Below are positions 35,534-47,616 of a stretch of DNA of 64,000 bases, piece by piece; position 1 is the first letter of the stretch, and the number at the start of each line of letters is the position of its first letter. The notes beneath the pieces were generated by a model. That model was given only the letters and a program-made list of their open reading frames with translations. It had not been told where the DNA came from and did not search any database. The stretch is from Morella rubra (lineage: Eukaryota; Streptophyta; Magnoliopsida; Fagales; Myricaceae). The stretch spans positions 8,473,647 through 8,537,646 of the forward strand of contig CM025851.1 of the NCBI GenBank assembly GCA_003952965.2, read 5' to 3'. The translations under genes and the position numbers were made by a program.

Positions 35534-38500
35534 ATGGGGGGAGCTTGTTCTAGGAAGAGAGACCAACAAGACAATGAAGACAATTTGGTGAGAGGGGTGT
35601 CTGGAAAATATTGTAAAAGTGGGAGTTCGAAGTGGTTAGCAACCTCATTTTCCCGACCTTCTATGGATATTCAACTGGGAAGAGGGAACTGCCCGTCGCT
35701 TATGGACTTGTGTGTACAGAAAATACGTGAGGTACTTTTTAATATATCAAGCTGGGTTCAGGATTGCAATTCCTTGAATCTTTATCTGATCTTTGCTTCT
35801 CTCTCTTACAGGATGTTGATAGGTATAGAGCCTTTTCGATGCTCCCAGGGGACATTAGTCAGCAGATCTTTAATGAATTAGTGTATTCCCAACGTCTGAC
35901 GGATGTCCACCTTGAAGCTTTTCGAGATTGTGCTCTTCAGGTAGTGGATAGTGAATTAGTTGGAAGATTGGCATTAATTAATCTGCTGGTGTAATATTTC
36001 CCATTAGTTTGCATTCTGCCATGCTGTTCATCAGCGTTTCTATCATGTGGTTGACAGGATATATACTTGGGAGAATACCCTGGGGTGAATGATAGTTGGA
36101 TGGGTGTAATCTCTTCACAAGGACCATCTTTGCTTTCTGTTGATCTCTCTGGTTCTGAAGTTACTGATACTGGCTTGCTTCATCTCAGAGATTGCTCAAA
36201 TCTTCAATCCTTATGCTTTAATTGTTGCGACCAAATTTCTGACCGAGGGCTGGAACGCATAAGTGGTAGTCTGCTCTCTCAGTCAGCATTGGTTTTGGTT
36301 TAAATGATTAGCTACAATATTAAATACTGTAAAAGGAGTTATATCTGAAATAAAAATGAAAATCAGGAGGAACCTAGATGGGCCCTCTCTGTCAACATTG
36401 GTTCTGGTTAGGTTTTGGTTTAAATGATTAACTACAATATTAAATACTGTAAGAGGAGTTATATCTGAAATAAAAATGAAAATTGGGAGGAAGCTAGATG
36501 GGAAGTGGGGTACAGGGGAGAAAAAGAGAACAATGTTCCTGCAATACAAGAGGCTAATTATAAACCCCAAAGATCCAACTCAGACAGAGGCTCCCTTAAC
36601 TATACACTCGACCTTTTGGCTGAGAGGAAAGAAAGCCAGATGCACCTAATCATATTGGTTTCATTTGATTTGCTTTTTTCTCCTTGTTCTCTTCATAGTA
36701 AGTAATGAGGGATCTTTTAACTATTCACTCGACATTTTAGCTGAGAGGAAAGAAAGCCAGATGCGCCTAATCATATTGCTTTCATTTAATCTGTTTGGTA
36801 TCTTTGTTGTACTAAATTCTGGTCTGGACTTTTGGACGTAGAATTGGAGTTTGTATGACATGCATTTTCTCTATCCTATGTGGCTGCTAGACTTTTTCTC
36901 TTCTCTTTTTTCACTTTAGTCAGAAATTCTTCCATTGAACCATTTATTTTTAGGCATAGTTCTATTGTCGTTTAAATTTATATTCTTCAATGCTCTTGAT
37001 CTTTTCCTCAAGCTTGAGATGGATGTGGATTACCAATGGTCCAATTAGGTCATTTATGGATATTATGTATGGCTTCAGGTTTCTCAAGCTTGACAAGCTT
37101 AAGTTTTAGAAGAAACAATGCAATTACTGCCAAGGGAATGAGTGCCTTCGCTGTTTTAGTTAACCTGGTCAAGTTGGACCTGGAGAGATGTCTCGAAATT
37201 CATGGTGGTCTTGTTCATCTTAAAGGTATTTCTTCTCTACAAGTACTTTCATCTGGGACCCTTCCCACGAAAACCCATAATAAATAAATAAACAAAACCC
37301 CACCCCTAGAATAAACAACAAAGAAACAAAAGCACAAATGCCTTCATGGATTATGATAAGTTAAGTGATAGATTCAATAAATGTTATTTTAGCTGATACT
37401 CTCTTAAGCTAATGGTAATGAAGACTACATAATGGCAGTAGCCCTCTCCTTTCCCAATCTATTCTCTCCTGGAAGTTTTTTTTTTTTTTTGATAAGTCCC
37501 TCCTGGAAGGTAGAAAACCCAAGACCTCCCCAATGTAAAGGCAGACATATTATTGACCTACGCTTATCTTAATAAAAAAGAAAATTATAGCAGATTTTCT
37601 TTGAGTGCAGAGGATCAATGCTAACTATGGAGTGCACCATGGTAGGTTTGGTGTGATACACGTCAGATGTAAACCATTATGATGGTAAAAGGCTAAATGA
37701 AAATTTTTTCGAATGCTTAGTCTTTTTGTTTTGGTTGTTGGGTGGGCTGCATAGCACTTCCGAAAATGATTCAAAGTTTTCATTTATCAGACCTCTAATA
37801 GGTAATTGTTTAATCTCTTACCAGTATTACTGCACTTGTTTTACCTCAGTTGCTTTCAAAATATGTACATGCATCTAAGGCTTCTCAGCAATTGAATATG
37901 AACGACCATAAGAGCGATTCCTCTAGTTTGTTATTGGAGATATTAAGAACATGTATGTATAAAGGAATGAGGCTTGCAGGGGACTCTAGTGTTCCCTTGT
38001 AACAGGAACATTGCATGGAGCAGTCAAGTTAGCTTGCTCACTGGTGATGTATTGTATATGTTTTCTCAGGTTTAACAAAGTTGGAGTCTCTCAATCTTAA
38101 ATGCTGTAATTGTATCACAGATGATGACATGAAGCCTCTTTCTGGTAATTTCCGTCTTGGTGTCCTCATATCTATTTTTCTCCCCTGGTAAGACACCCCC
38201 ATATTTCTGTAGTCTGCCTTCTATTGATATTGACATTGTGTGTCTATCATCTCTCTCTTCTCTCCCCCCCTTTTTCTTAAAAAAAAAAACCCAAAACCCC
38301 TCTCTGACAAAAGAGGTGGAGGGAGATACTATGCATGGGAGGCCTTGATGCAGGACAAATGCTTCAGTTTCTGTGGTTGTGTTTTAACAGTATCTTTTAT
38401 GCTGGTAGAGCTGCCGTTATTGAGGTTGCTTTCATTTTATTCGTTTAATGAGGTGTATGGCCAGGATTATGTATAGACTAAACTTTGGGTTTTCCATTTT

Positions 38501-41500
38501 AAGTAGGGTTTTGATTAAGCACCCAGAAGAGTTTTTTTTTTTTTTTTTTCCTATGTTTCCTTCTAAGAAACTTATGTTTGGATAGAAAATTGAATCGATA
38601 CTTGTTTTGTTGCACTCCTGTGTTGTGCATGGACTAAAAAGTTAAGCAGCTTGAGGATTTTGATATTATGCATACCACATAGCATTTTGATAAGTTCATT
38701 TGAATGCAAATGTTGGCATGTGCTTTGAGTTAAGACGAGCATTTGGAAATTGAGATGGTCTAGCATAGAAAATTGTATGACTCACTCGTTCAAAAAAACT
38801 TCAGGGCTTATGAACTTAAAAGGATTGCAGATTTCGTGCAGCAAGGTGACAGATGTGGGTGTCACTTTCTTGAAAGGTACTTTATTTTTCTAATAAGTTA
38901 TGTGCTCTATTTCGTTATTGTATTACATTTCATCCTTAAAGTGCCAAGGATAACTTCATGGAATAATCATAGACCCATGTACCCCTTTGGGTTTATGCCT
39001 TGTTACTTGGAGGTGCTCTCTCTTTTAACCATAGGTAAAAGAAAAAGAAAAGGAGAAATAGAGATAACGTGAGGGAAGTGTCTATCTGCTTAAAATAAGG
39101 TGCCAAGCTGTTAGCTGGAATGGGCCTACAAGGACTGGACATCCTTCTCATTCAGAGCCATTTAATAAAATCCCGTGCAATTCAATATATCCTTATTTTT
39201 TTGCGTGTGAGTGAGCACATTCATGCTTCAATGTATTGGGGATAGCCTTTTTTTTTTGGGGGGGGGGGGGTGGGGGGATGTTCAAGTCAAAACTTTTTGG
39301 TTGGTGAATATGCAACTCTGAATGTTGATAAACAATAAATTAGTAACTCTACATGTCAGCAATCCATTTTACTGTTAAATTCTGGTTTTTAGAAAGAAGT
39401 GGTCTCTCCTGCTGCAGTGGTCATTTTGAATCTGGCTCTAAGAAGCCCTTGGGTCTGAGGCCTTTCGGTCTTCATCCTTTTTAGGACCTTCAGTGGTTTC
39501 CACCGCGATTCTGATCCATCTGGCTTCTTGCTTTGAAACTATTTCCATGTGTTTTGATCAGTGTCTCTCTCCTAAAACTACCTCCAGTTGGAGATTTTGT
39601 ATTTCCATTTTCTTTTATTATCTATTTTTGAGGATATTCTTTCTGAACCTTGAAGGGCTGCACAAGCTTTCTCTGTTGAACTTGGAAGGATGCCCAGTTA
39701 CTGCTGCATGCTTGGACTCTCTTTCAGGTTTTTATTCTGTCCAAGTGCTTGGCCTTTCTGCTAGTCAGTATGTTATGAGTCTGATAGGGATTATGCTTAG
39801 CATTTCATGGTATTGTTTATGTGAGACAATTACAGGTGTAGGATGTCATTCTGGAGCATTCTTACTTTGTGTGTATAATTATGTAAAATACTATTAATTA
39901 GTGTGAAACAAAGCTCTATATGAACCAGCCCTGTTAAATTAATAATGACTCAAGTGGTGTATCATGAAATTTTATGCTTCATCATCAGTTAAAGTTGTTC
40001 AGAATAGGTAAATATTCATTTACCAAACTATAATTTTGCACTCTTTATTACGAAATTTGGTTTGGCCTGATACCTAACTTGCATTGGTTTTTGCCAGCTC
40101 TTTCTGCACTGTTATATCTGAATCTTAACAGATGCAATCTGTCTGATGATGGGTGTGAGAAGTTTTCCCGTAAGTAGCAAAAAGTCTGATGTATAAGCAC
40201 TGCTTGCTTTGTTGTAATCATTGAGTACCTTTCCACCATGCTGACCTTACCTTGAACTTATAGCCTTTTTTTCTCTGTAGAATTTGGGAACTTGAAAGTA
40301 TTGAACTTGGGGTTCAATGACATCACCGATGCATGCTTGGTACATTTGAAAGGTTTGTATCTTTCCCATACATTTGTTTTCTTCATTTTCCATCAATCGA
40401 AGAACAGATTTGAGTGTAAAGACTTGAGCCTGATATTGTGTAGGAAGCATCTGTGCCCGCTAAGGTTTACAAACTGCAATCTCTATGATTCATATAGGTA
40501 GTTGGGATGTGAGATCTACCTCTTTATTTGGATCACAAGAGATGAAATCTGGTTTTCTATCTTTTTTTTTTTTTTTTTAATCTTTAATGTCTTAATTTTG
40601 TCGTTGGCAATTAAGCTTGAGCATTATGATTTTTGTGGACACATTATTGCATTATCCCTGCAATGTTCACATCTGCAACTTGTTTGAGCATAGAGATTTC
40701 TTGGCTTGATTACGCATAAAAATAAATTGTGTGTGATGGCTTAACTAAGTTCTCACATATCTCGATCATGCTTTATATGCTTCTTGTTTATTATCAATGG
40801 GTTTTATATGTCATTACTGATCTTTCTTCAAGCAGGTCTGACAAATTTGGAAAGCTTGAACTTGGATTCATGCGGGATTGGTGACGAAGGGCTGGTTAAC
40901 TTGACAGGTTGATGTTCAAATGGTTTCCCTTAGCTTCTATGATAGTTCTATTCTGTCTTTCTTGATTTTGGCAAGGTTTCTGCTGCCAACCACTGGTCAA
41001 GTAGAAAGACATGTTAACTTTAGACATCATTTTTTGATGAAAAACCGTGGAGCTAAACCAAAATATGTGGTTCTTTATTTCTTTCATTTGCTTCTGGAGA
41101 TGGTATAATGGCTGCTTGCTCACATGCCATGTGATTTGATGCCAGTGTGACTGAGATGGCTAGAGTTACATAATTTTTTCTGTTGATGTAAATCGGAATA
41201 ATGAGGCTTACTTTTGCGAGACATCTACAGTTTGTTACATTGACTTCTTACTTCACGGTCTGTTTTATATGATACTTGCTATGGCTTATCGGTTGTAGGC
41301 AATGAAATCAGCATACAATACAGAATGAACGCCAGAAAAGTAGACTGAGGGAGAAGTTCTCCTGCAATCAATTATGTGAAATTTAAAATAGCTGATCTAG
41401 AAGTTCTATAAAAAAGTGTTTGGTGGTGTTAGTTTCTATCTTCTTCTCCTCAATGAGAAATGAGAATTTGTTGTAGAAACAAGTCAGATAATTCCTTCTT

Positions 41501-44500
41501 AACATTCTTCATTGCTTTTCTTTAACTATCCCTCTCTTGGTCATTGGGATAATTAATGTTCTTAATTTTTTATTTAACTGGGAAGTGGTAGACTTTTCTT
41601 TTTGTTTCTTTTTGGCAGTTTTTCTTTGGGCGTCCCTTATGTATACTTCCTTTTTGCTTAGAGTGAGTGCCCTTTTTTAGGATCCTTCGATATGCGTTTT
41701 TATTACTTACAAAAAAATCCTCCCTTTAAGAACTGGCGATCCTAAGTTGTCAAGTAGACAGCTCGTATTGTCATCTGATAACATGAGTAAATTAGAGGAA
41801 TCAAATTGTTAATTTGTTTCACCAAAAAAGAAAAATTGTTCATTTTTTCTCAGTTTTCAGGGAGCACTGAAGAAGTTTGTGGCAATCTATTTTTTGTGTT
41901 TTTTTGGCCTTCCCTTTGCTGGCTCGAATTTACATCATCTTAGGAATACTTTGAGGTGTGATGTAAGTTGTATGAATGTCATACCACATTTTTCATTAGG
42001 ATTCTTGTTCCGCTGAACCTTTACTAAGTGATGGGTTGCAACTTTAGAGAGGTTTACTACTGCATTTTGCAAGGACTTGAAGCATGATCGTGCAAATTCT
42101 ACACGGTTTATCATATTTGGATTTGCAAATAAGATTCTAGATTTTTTGTTTTCTCAATCCCTTTCTTCTCTATCTCTTGTTTCCCCCTCCTTATTTCTAA
42201 AATAATGCTGGAGTGTGAATATAAAATGCTTTGATTTTAGGCCTTCGGCATTTGAAATGCTTGGAGTTGTCTGATACTGGAGTTGGAAGTAATGGACTTC
42301 GCCATCTATCTGGTTAGACATTCACCTTCGTCATTTACATATTTCAGACTATGGCTGGTTTCCATTTTGTTGGTTTTTCAGATAAATTCCTTTTGTCATT
42401 TATATGGTTTTCGTTACTGGGTTTGAGGGTTTCCTTCTCAGCCTGGAAGCTTATTTGGGAGTGTTGGCAAGCTTTGATGGTCGTTCTTTTTTAATATTTA
42501 ACCGGGTCTAGGGCCTTTTAGAAATGACTTGTACGTTTTTTTTGTTTCTTTCCTTATTTTGCTTCCTGAATAGGTTGGTTGAATGACATCATGGTTTGAA
42601 GGAAGTTCATTGAATTTACCAGAGGGTTCTTAAATTAAGTATCAATGGAGGGGGAGGTCTTGAATTTGAGTTTGACTAATTTCTTGTGTTGAAGGATAGG
42701 CTTTTGCAGACCATGAGTACAATATGTGACAGAATTAGCATATCTAGATTGAGCCTTTGCAAAACCTTTTCAAATCCTCCCATGAATGAGAGATACGCAG
42801 GTTAAAAGACGAGACTTCACAAGAGAACGAGAGAGAGGAATATTGGTTTATATTGCTGTTTTCCTCCTTACACTTGCCAGATTAACTCGTACTCTTCTTG
42901 TTAGTTTATACTAATCTGTAGGGTCCTGAAAGTTTGTTGGTGCGAGAGTATGCATGTGCATAACAGGAAAGATCTAGTTTCACATAATCATGCTCACACT
43001 CTCACTTTTGATGCTCTCCTGAAACATCTAATGAATGTGAAGCAAGTAAACTCTAAAAAAAAAAGTCAAGGTTATCCAGTCAAGATCTGCTTCTATTTAG
43101 TCTGTGGATGTTATGCGTGTAGTTTGTGGAGTAGAAAGGGGTAACTAAGGACACACCAAAGTTATGGTAAATTTTCTTGCGGCTTGTAATTTCTAGTAAC
43201 CTGATATCATGTTGGCTTGTTTCCTGTAGGTTTGACTAACCTGGAGAGTTTAAATTTGTCATTCACTGTGGTTACTGATGGTGGTTTAAGAAAATTGTCC
43301 GGACTCTTGTCTCTCAAATCACTCAATTTGGATGCTCGCCATATTACGGATACTGGACTTGCAGCTCTTACAAGTAAGTAGTTTACATGGACATTGTGAT
43401 GCAATGGGAATAGAATGGAATTTTGAGTAACCAACATTAGATGAATACCTGCTGTGGAACAATGTTTCTTTATTTAATTTTATCTTTTGAACCACTTGCC
43501 GAGACATTTTTTTGTGGGGTTGTAGATATTGAACTTTGCGCCTCTGTTCCTTAGTTATGAATAACAGGGTTTCAATAGCCTAGTACATAGAGCCTGCTTG
43601 TGTTTGTGTGTGGGTGTGGGTGTGGGTGTTTTAACTGCATATATCTGGGAAATGACCTCAAAGTCAAAAGAGAGTTCTCATATGAATGTGTGAGCCGTTG
43701 AGCCTCTTAATATTCAGTTCTTTGTGTCATAAGACTCATAATTAGCTGCTGTATTCACTTATAGGGCCCTCCTTTGCTTCTCTGTCAGTAGAACTGATGA
43801 GACCTAAGAGGCCACTGCATATTGGTCAATTGAATTGATTAGAACTAATGTACCTGGTGCAAAAGCAGCTTATCTCAGATAACAATTGTATTATGGTTGT
43901 TCTTCATGAATATTGAATATCTGAATTTGACAATGCATTTGCCTGCTTTTTGACACAGGTTTGACTGGACTAACTCATCTTGATCTTTTTGGTGCACGCA
44001 TTACAGATGCTGGAACTAACCATCTGCGAAGTATGTTACATGCCACGCTAGTACAGTTGCTTGTACAAACAATTTTTGTTGTTAGACATGATTCTGATTC
44101 CACAAAACACAGTTTATTTGTGGGCTAAGTGGGTTTAGGTCCAAGAGAACAATGTGGAGTACTATTATTACTTACCTTTATGTTGTTACATTCTTACATC
44201 TAATTAAATGAAACTTGAAATACTATCAGGGGTAGATACTATTGTTGCTAGCTGAATACGAGTGAGTATAGGTTTGTGACCATGGATAATGACAGGCCTT
44301 ATCTAAAGTAATAAACAACATTCTTGAAACCTTTTGAAGTTTGCATTTGCGGATCATTGACTGCTACACATTAACATTGTTGCCTTTTTTTTTTTTTTTT
44401 TTAATATTTCTTTGTGTGTTGAATCAGACTTTAAGAACCTGAGGTCCCTGGAAATATGCGGTGGTGGACTGACAGATACCGGTGTAAAGAATATCAAGGA

Positions 44501-45356
44501 TCTTTCTTTCCTGAAGCTGCTAAATCTTTCACAAAACTCCAACCTAACAGATAAAACCCTGGAGTTGGTTTCTGGTAGCTCCATGAACTTTCTTTGTTGG
44601 ATGATAAGCATGTTTCATATGCATAAATTGGTTTGATTGATGGAAATCATGCACTAGAGTTTTATGAATAGGTCAGTGTGTGGGCAACATACGGGGCTCA
44701 AAGTGCAAACGAAATAAATGCCACCTTTTTAAGTGTGGCTCACTATGTAAACATTAAACCCAAATTTTATGCGATTAGTACTGTTTTCACCGGTTCAATT
44801 TTCACCAATGTGGGCATGGATACATTGAAGTGGTTTTATGCTTTTCAAAAACAGGTTAAGAGGTTGGTTTTCATTGTTAAACCCCAAGTGAAGTAGATAA
44901 CTTGTCTTTACTCAAAAAAAAAAGAAAAAGAAAAATTAGCTTCCTTTTTGTGTCCCCTATTTTGAAATGAATGAACATAGGCCCTTTTGGGTGAAGGTAA
45001 CCAAACAATATTTGCGAGGGAGCTCAGCGGCTCCAGCCTTGGATTGTGTAAGGATGGACTTTTCATGAATGATGATGAGTTTTCCCTCTATCTATATATT
45101 GTCGAGATATTGTTTCCTTAAGCAAGGGATATCTTCTGTTTGTTTTCTCACATCCTTCTCTGTGAATGCAGGCTTGACAGGATTGGTATCTTTGAACGTT
45201 TCAAATTCTCGTATCACCAGTGCAGGTCTGCGCCATTTGAAAACTCTGAAGAATTTGAAATCTCTGACACTGGAGGCCTGCAAGGTGACAGCAAATGACA
45301 TTAAGAAGCTTCAGTCAACTGATCTCCCTAATCTTGTAACCTTCCGTCCTGAGTAG
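35534..45356 (+). CDS. Leucine-rich-repeat protein, At1g15740-like, possible N-terminal acylation
   Basis: Fifteen exons: 35534-35731, 35812-35940, 36058-36265, 37079-37225, 38070-38144, 38805-38876, 39656-39727, 40098-40169, 40281-40352, 40836-40907, 42241-42312, 43230-43373, 43959-44030, 44428-44574, 45172-45356. They give 1737 nt, 578 aa, close to Arabidopsis At1g15740 (585 aa). The N-terminus MGGACSRKR fits N-myristoylation at Gly2 with a palmitoylatable Cys5. A region around LPGDISQQIFNEL resembles a degenerate F-box-like segment. Then come about 16 repeats of the plant cysteine-containing/FBL type (LxxLxxLNLxxCxxITDxGLxxL). Most repeats are one exon each: seven exons are exactly 72 nt (24 aa), all with phase-1 introns at a conserved Gly/Ser codon. 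The protein ends VTFRPE. It probably binds proteins, perhaps as a substrate receptor; the partner is unknown. Confidence 0.94.
36271..36500. repeat. Tandem duplication, 120-bp period, in LRR intron 3
   Basis: GGTTTTGGTTTAAATGATTA occurs at 36291 and again at 36411, exactly 120 bases later. The following ~85 bases match with few changes. The copies extend left into CTCTCT..CAACATTGGTT-like sequence next to the exon 3 donor. Confidence 0.9.
36596..36793. repeat. Second tandem-type duplication, about 121-bp period
   Basis: A ~75-bp block containing GCTGAGAGGAAAGAAAGCC starts near 36596 and recurs about 121 bases later near 36717, with scattered substitutions. It lies in the same intron as the 120-bp duplication but has a different sequence. 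Confidence 0.85.
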
Positions 45357-46338
45357 TCAGGGAGGTACATAAGAATAAGAAGATTTCTGTAAAAAGCAGC
45401 TGTTGGTGTGGTGGGCAACTGTGGATATTCAATAACATAAATGTGAGGAGACGTTATCATGGGCTCTGTATATGTTGATCAGATCTTCAGGGGATTCCAA
45501 AAGTCGCTCAGGAAGCAAACATTCTAGGAATTATCCCTATGCTTTGTGTGAAGCTTTCTTTTGTACCAAATATGGTGCGACAGAAAATGTAGATAAAAGC
45601 TTCCTTGGCATGGGTCTGGACGTTCTTTTAGGCTGCAGTTTCATTTGTATATATAACTGGCAGTAATTTTTTGGCATATAAGTATGTACTGCAACTCCCT
45701 TGCCCCTGTATCGGGTTGTGAATAAAGTCTTTGGTTCTTTCATTTATGGTCTACTCAAACCTGTATAGATTAGTAAAGCATGACAAGAAAGGAAAAGCAA
45801 AGGATGTGACTTGAGTCTTGTACCTGCTATAACGTAGGCACCAGCTGCAAGAGGGCAGTTCAGCAAGATTACGCAACGGATGCCAAGCTTTTCAGAGGAA
45901 AGGCCTGCGACCAACACAAATCTTATTAATTGCAGAAGACATGTCTTTACCGATTTATGGGTTTTGAAAGAATCTCTTACCGTTCGGAAGCACATGTGAA
46001 CAAGTCTTTGGAAACCTCGTGGGAGCCTGTATTTTCGACCCTTTAATAAATTGAGTGAGCAGACAATTAAACAAGAAGAACCCAGAGGCACAACCAATTA
46101 GTTAATAGTTAATACGAGGTTTCAAGGTGTTATGCGTCATAGGATAAATTTAAGCGTGCTAAATGGCTAAAATTTATCATAAGCTGTATTAGCAGTAATT
46201 AATTCCGTGACCAATGAATGCCGTGGAGCTATTTGCTGTTGTAAGAGATAACAAACGTGTAAAAGACAACTTTGCCTATTATATCGTATTGTCTGCGGAA
46301 AACAATGGAGAAACAACTTTGCTTCTCTTTGTTTTTTC

Positions 46339-46678
46339 TAAATACACTTTGCACCCGAGTATGGAGGTATTGCCACTTTACACCCCATGCCTTACAATTT
46401 CGTGACATTGAGTCTCTCATGTTTTGATTTTTGGCATTTGCACCCTCCCATTTAATTGACAGTTAAAATTAACATAATCTTTTTTGAAAAAGACTTTTTT
46501 GCCCTCAATGAGCCAACAAAGCATAGAAGTCTTTTTTCTCTGTTTTTCATTAGGTTTTAAGGGTCAAATTTAACATAAATGTGCAAATCCTGAAACCTAA
46601 AAGAGCTCAATGTCACAAAATTAAAAGATGGGGTGCAAAAGTGTCATTACTCTATACTTAAGAGTGCAAAATGTATTT
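46339..46678. mobile_element. Foldback (long-TIR) non-autonomous element
   Basis: The two halves are inverted copies of each other over about 100 bases. Left to right the left arm carries TACACTTTGCACCC, CACTTTACACCCCAT, GTGACATTGAG and ATTTGCACC. The reverse-complemented right arm carries TACATTTTGCACTC, CACTTTTGCACCCCAT, GTGACATTGAG and ATTTGCAC in the same order. There is no coding capacity. This fits a MITE, possibly Mutator- or hAT-derived. T-rich flanks obscure the target-site duplication. Confidence 0.75.
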
Positions 46679-46861
46679 TTTCCCCCCTTCTTTTAATTTT
46701 TAATTATTTTTTTTCGCGCAGGAACAGAATATGAAAGTAACGATTCTTTCCAATTTCCATTTTAGGTCCGGCTTTGGTACAATATAGGAATCGTTGCAGA
46801 TGGTCTTCCAAAGTGAAGAGAATACACATAACTGGCTATGTATAAACTAGTTAGCCTTGGA

Positions 46862-46969
46862 TCAACGAGTACACATGCTTGCTTTGGTCTACCAAAGTTT
46901 TAAGCCGTGCGCTCTGCCACTGGCGCACAGTTTCTTGAAGATTTTCAACGAGTACACATGCTTGCTTTG
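46862..46969. repeat. 25-bp direct repeat, 83 bp apart
   Basis: The 25-base word beginning TCAACGAGTACACATGCTTG occurs perfectly at 46862-46886 and 46945-46969. Between them, read on the minus strand, GCGCCAGTGGCAGAGCGCAC resembles a tRNA A box, so a SINE-related origin is possible but unproven. Confidence 0.85.
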
Positions 46970-47616
46970 TTATATAAAATCGCGTGTTTCAAATTAAGGA
47001 AAAATGGAAGACTGCTTTCCTATAATATTTTTTACACCAAAAATTTTTATACCCTAGCGTTTTCCCATTTCATCCAGGTAAACTTTTATCAGAAAGTTGT
47101 CAAAAACTGTAGTGAGATCGACCGATTCCAATAGCTCCGAGGAAAGCAAATGCATCCGCGCCAGGTGGGGTTCTAAACAGGTACTGACTAACCAGACTGC
47201 ATTGAGATTTGATACATAACACATATTTGATGCTTCGGAGGATATGAAAATTCATAAATTCCTTCTCCAAGAATTTCCTTCCCAAGAGTAAAAACGATGT
47301 GCAACTAATAATACTCCTACAGAATTTACCTTAGAATTTCATTAAACATGTCAAATCTACATGGTTTGCTGCGTCCATCCTTGGGCAAATTACATGTCAC
47401 GACCCACAAACTGCGCAACACACAAATCACGAGCGAGAAAGAGATGAGACAACAAACAAAAAAAGTACATGATTTGTTAGAATTCGAGTTCTGGAGTTTT
47501 GACAGAACTACGCCTGCTCTTAACAAAAGAACAAGAAGCCACGCAAAGCATACCTAAATTGGAGAATGGGCCAGCAAGTAAGCATGTAAAAGAACTCCTT
47601 GCTGGTGGCTATTTAA

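Larger units (their letters stand above)
45357..47616. other. Spacer between convergent LRR and TOPLESS genes
   Basis: The LRR 3' UTR occupies the left; an AATAAAG at about 45721 is a likely poly(A) signal. The TOPLESS 3' UTR lies at the right. Between them are a foldback element (46339-46678) and a 25-bp direct repeat (46862-46969). A minus-strand open frame at 45744-46097 has no recognisable similarity and is probably chance. Confidence 0.5.

Noticed and set aside
45744-46097. 117-aa minus-strand open frame between LRR and TOPLESS genes
   Set aside because: No motif, no similarity I recognise and no splice or promoter support; probably chance.
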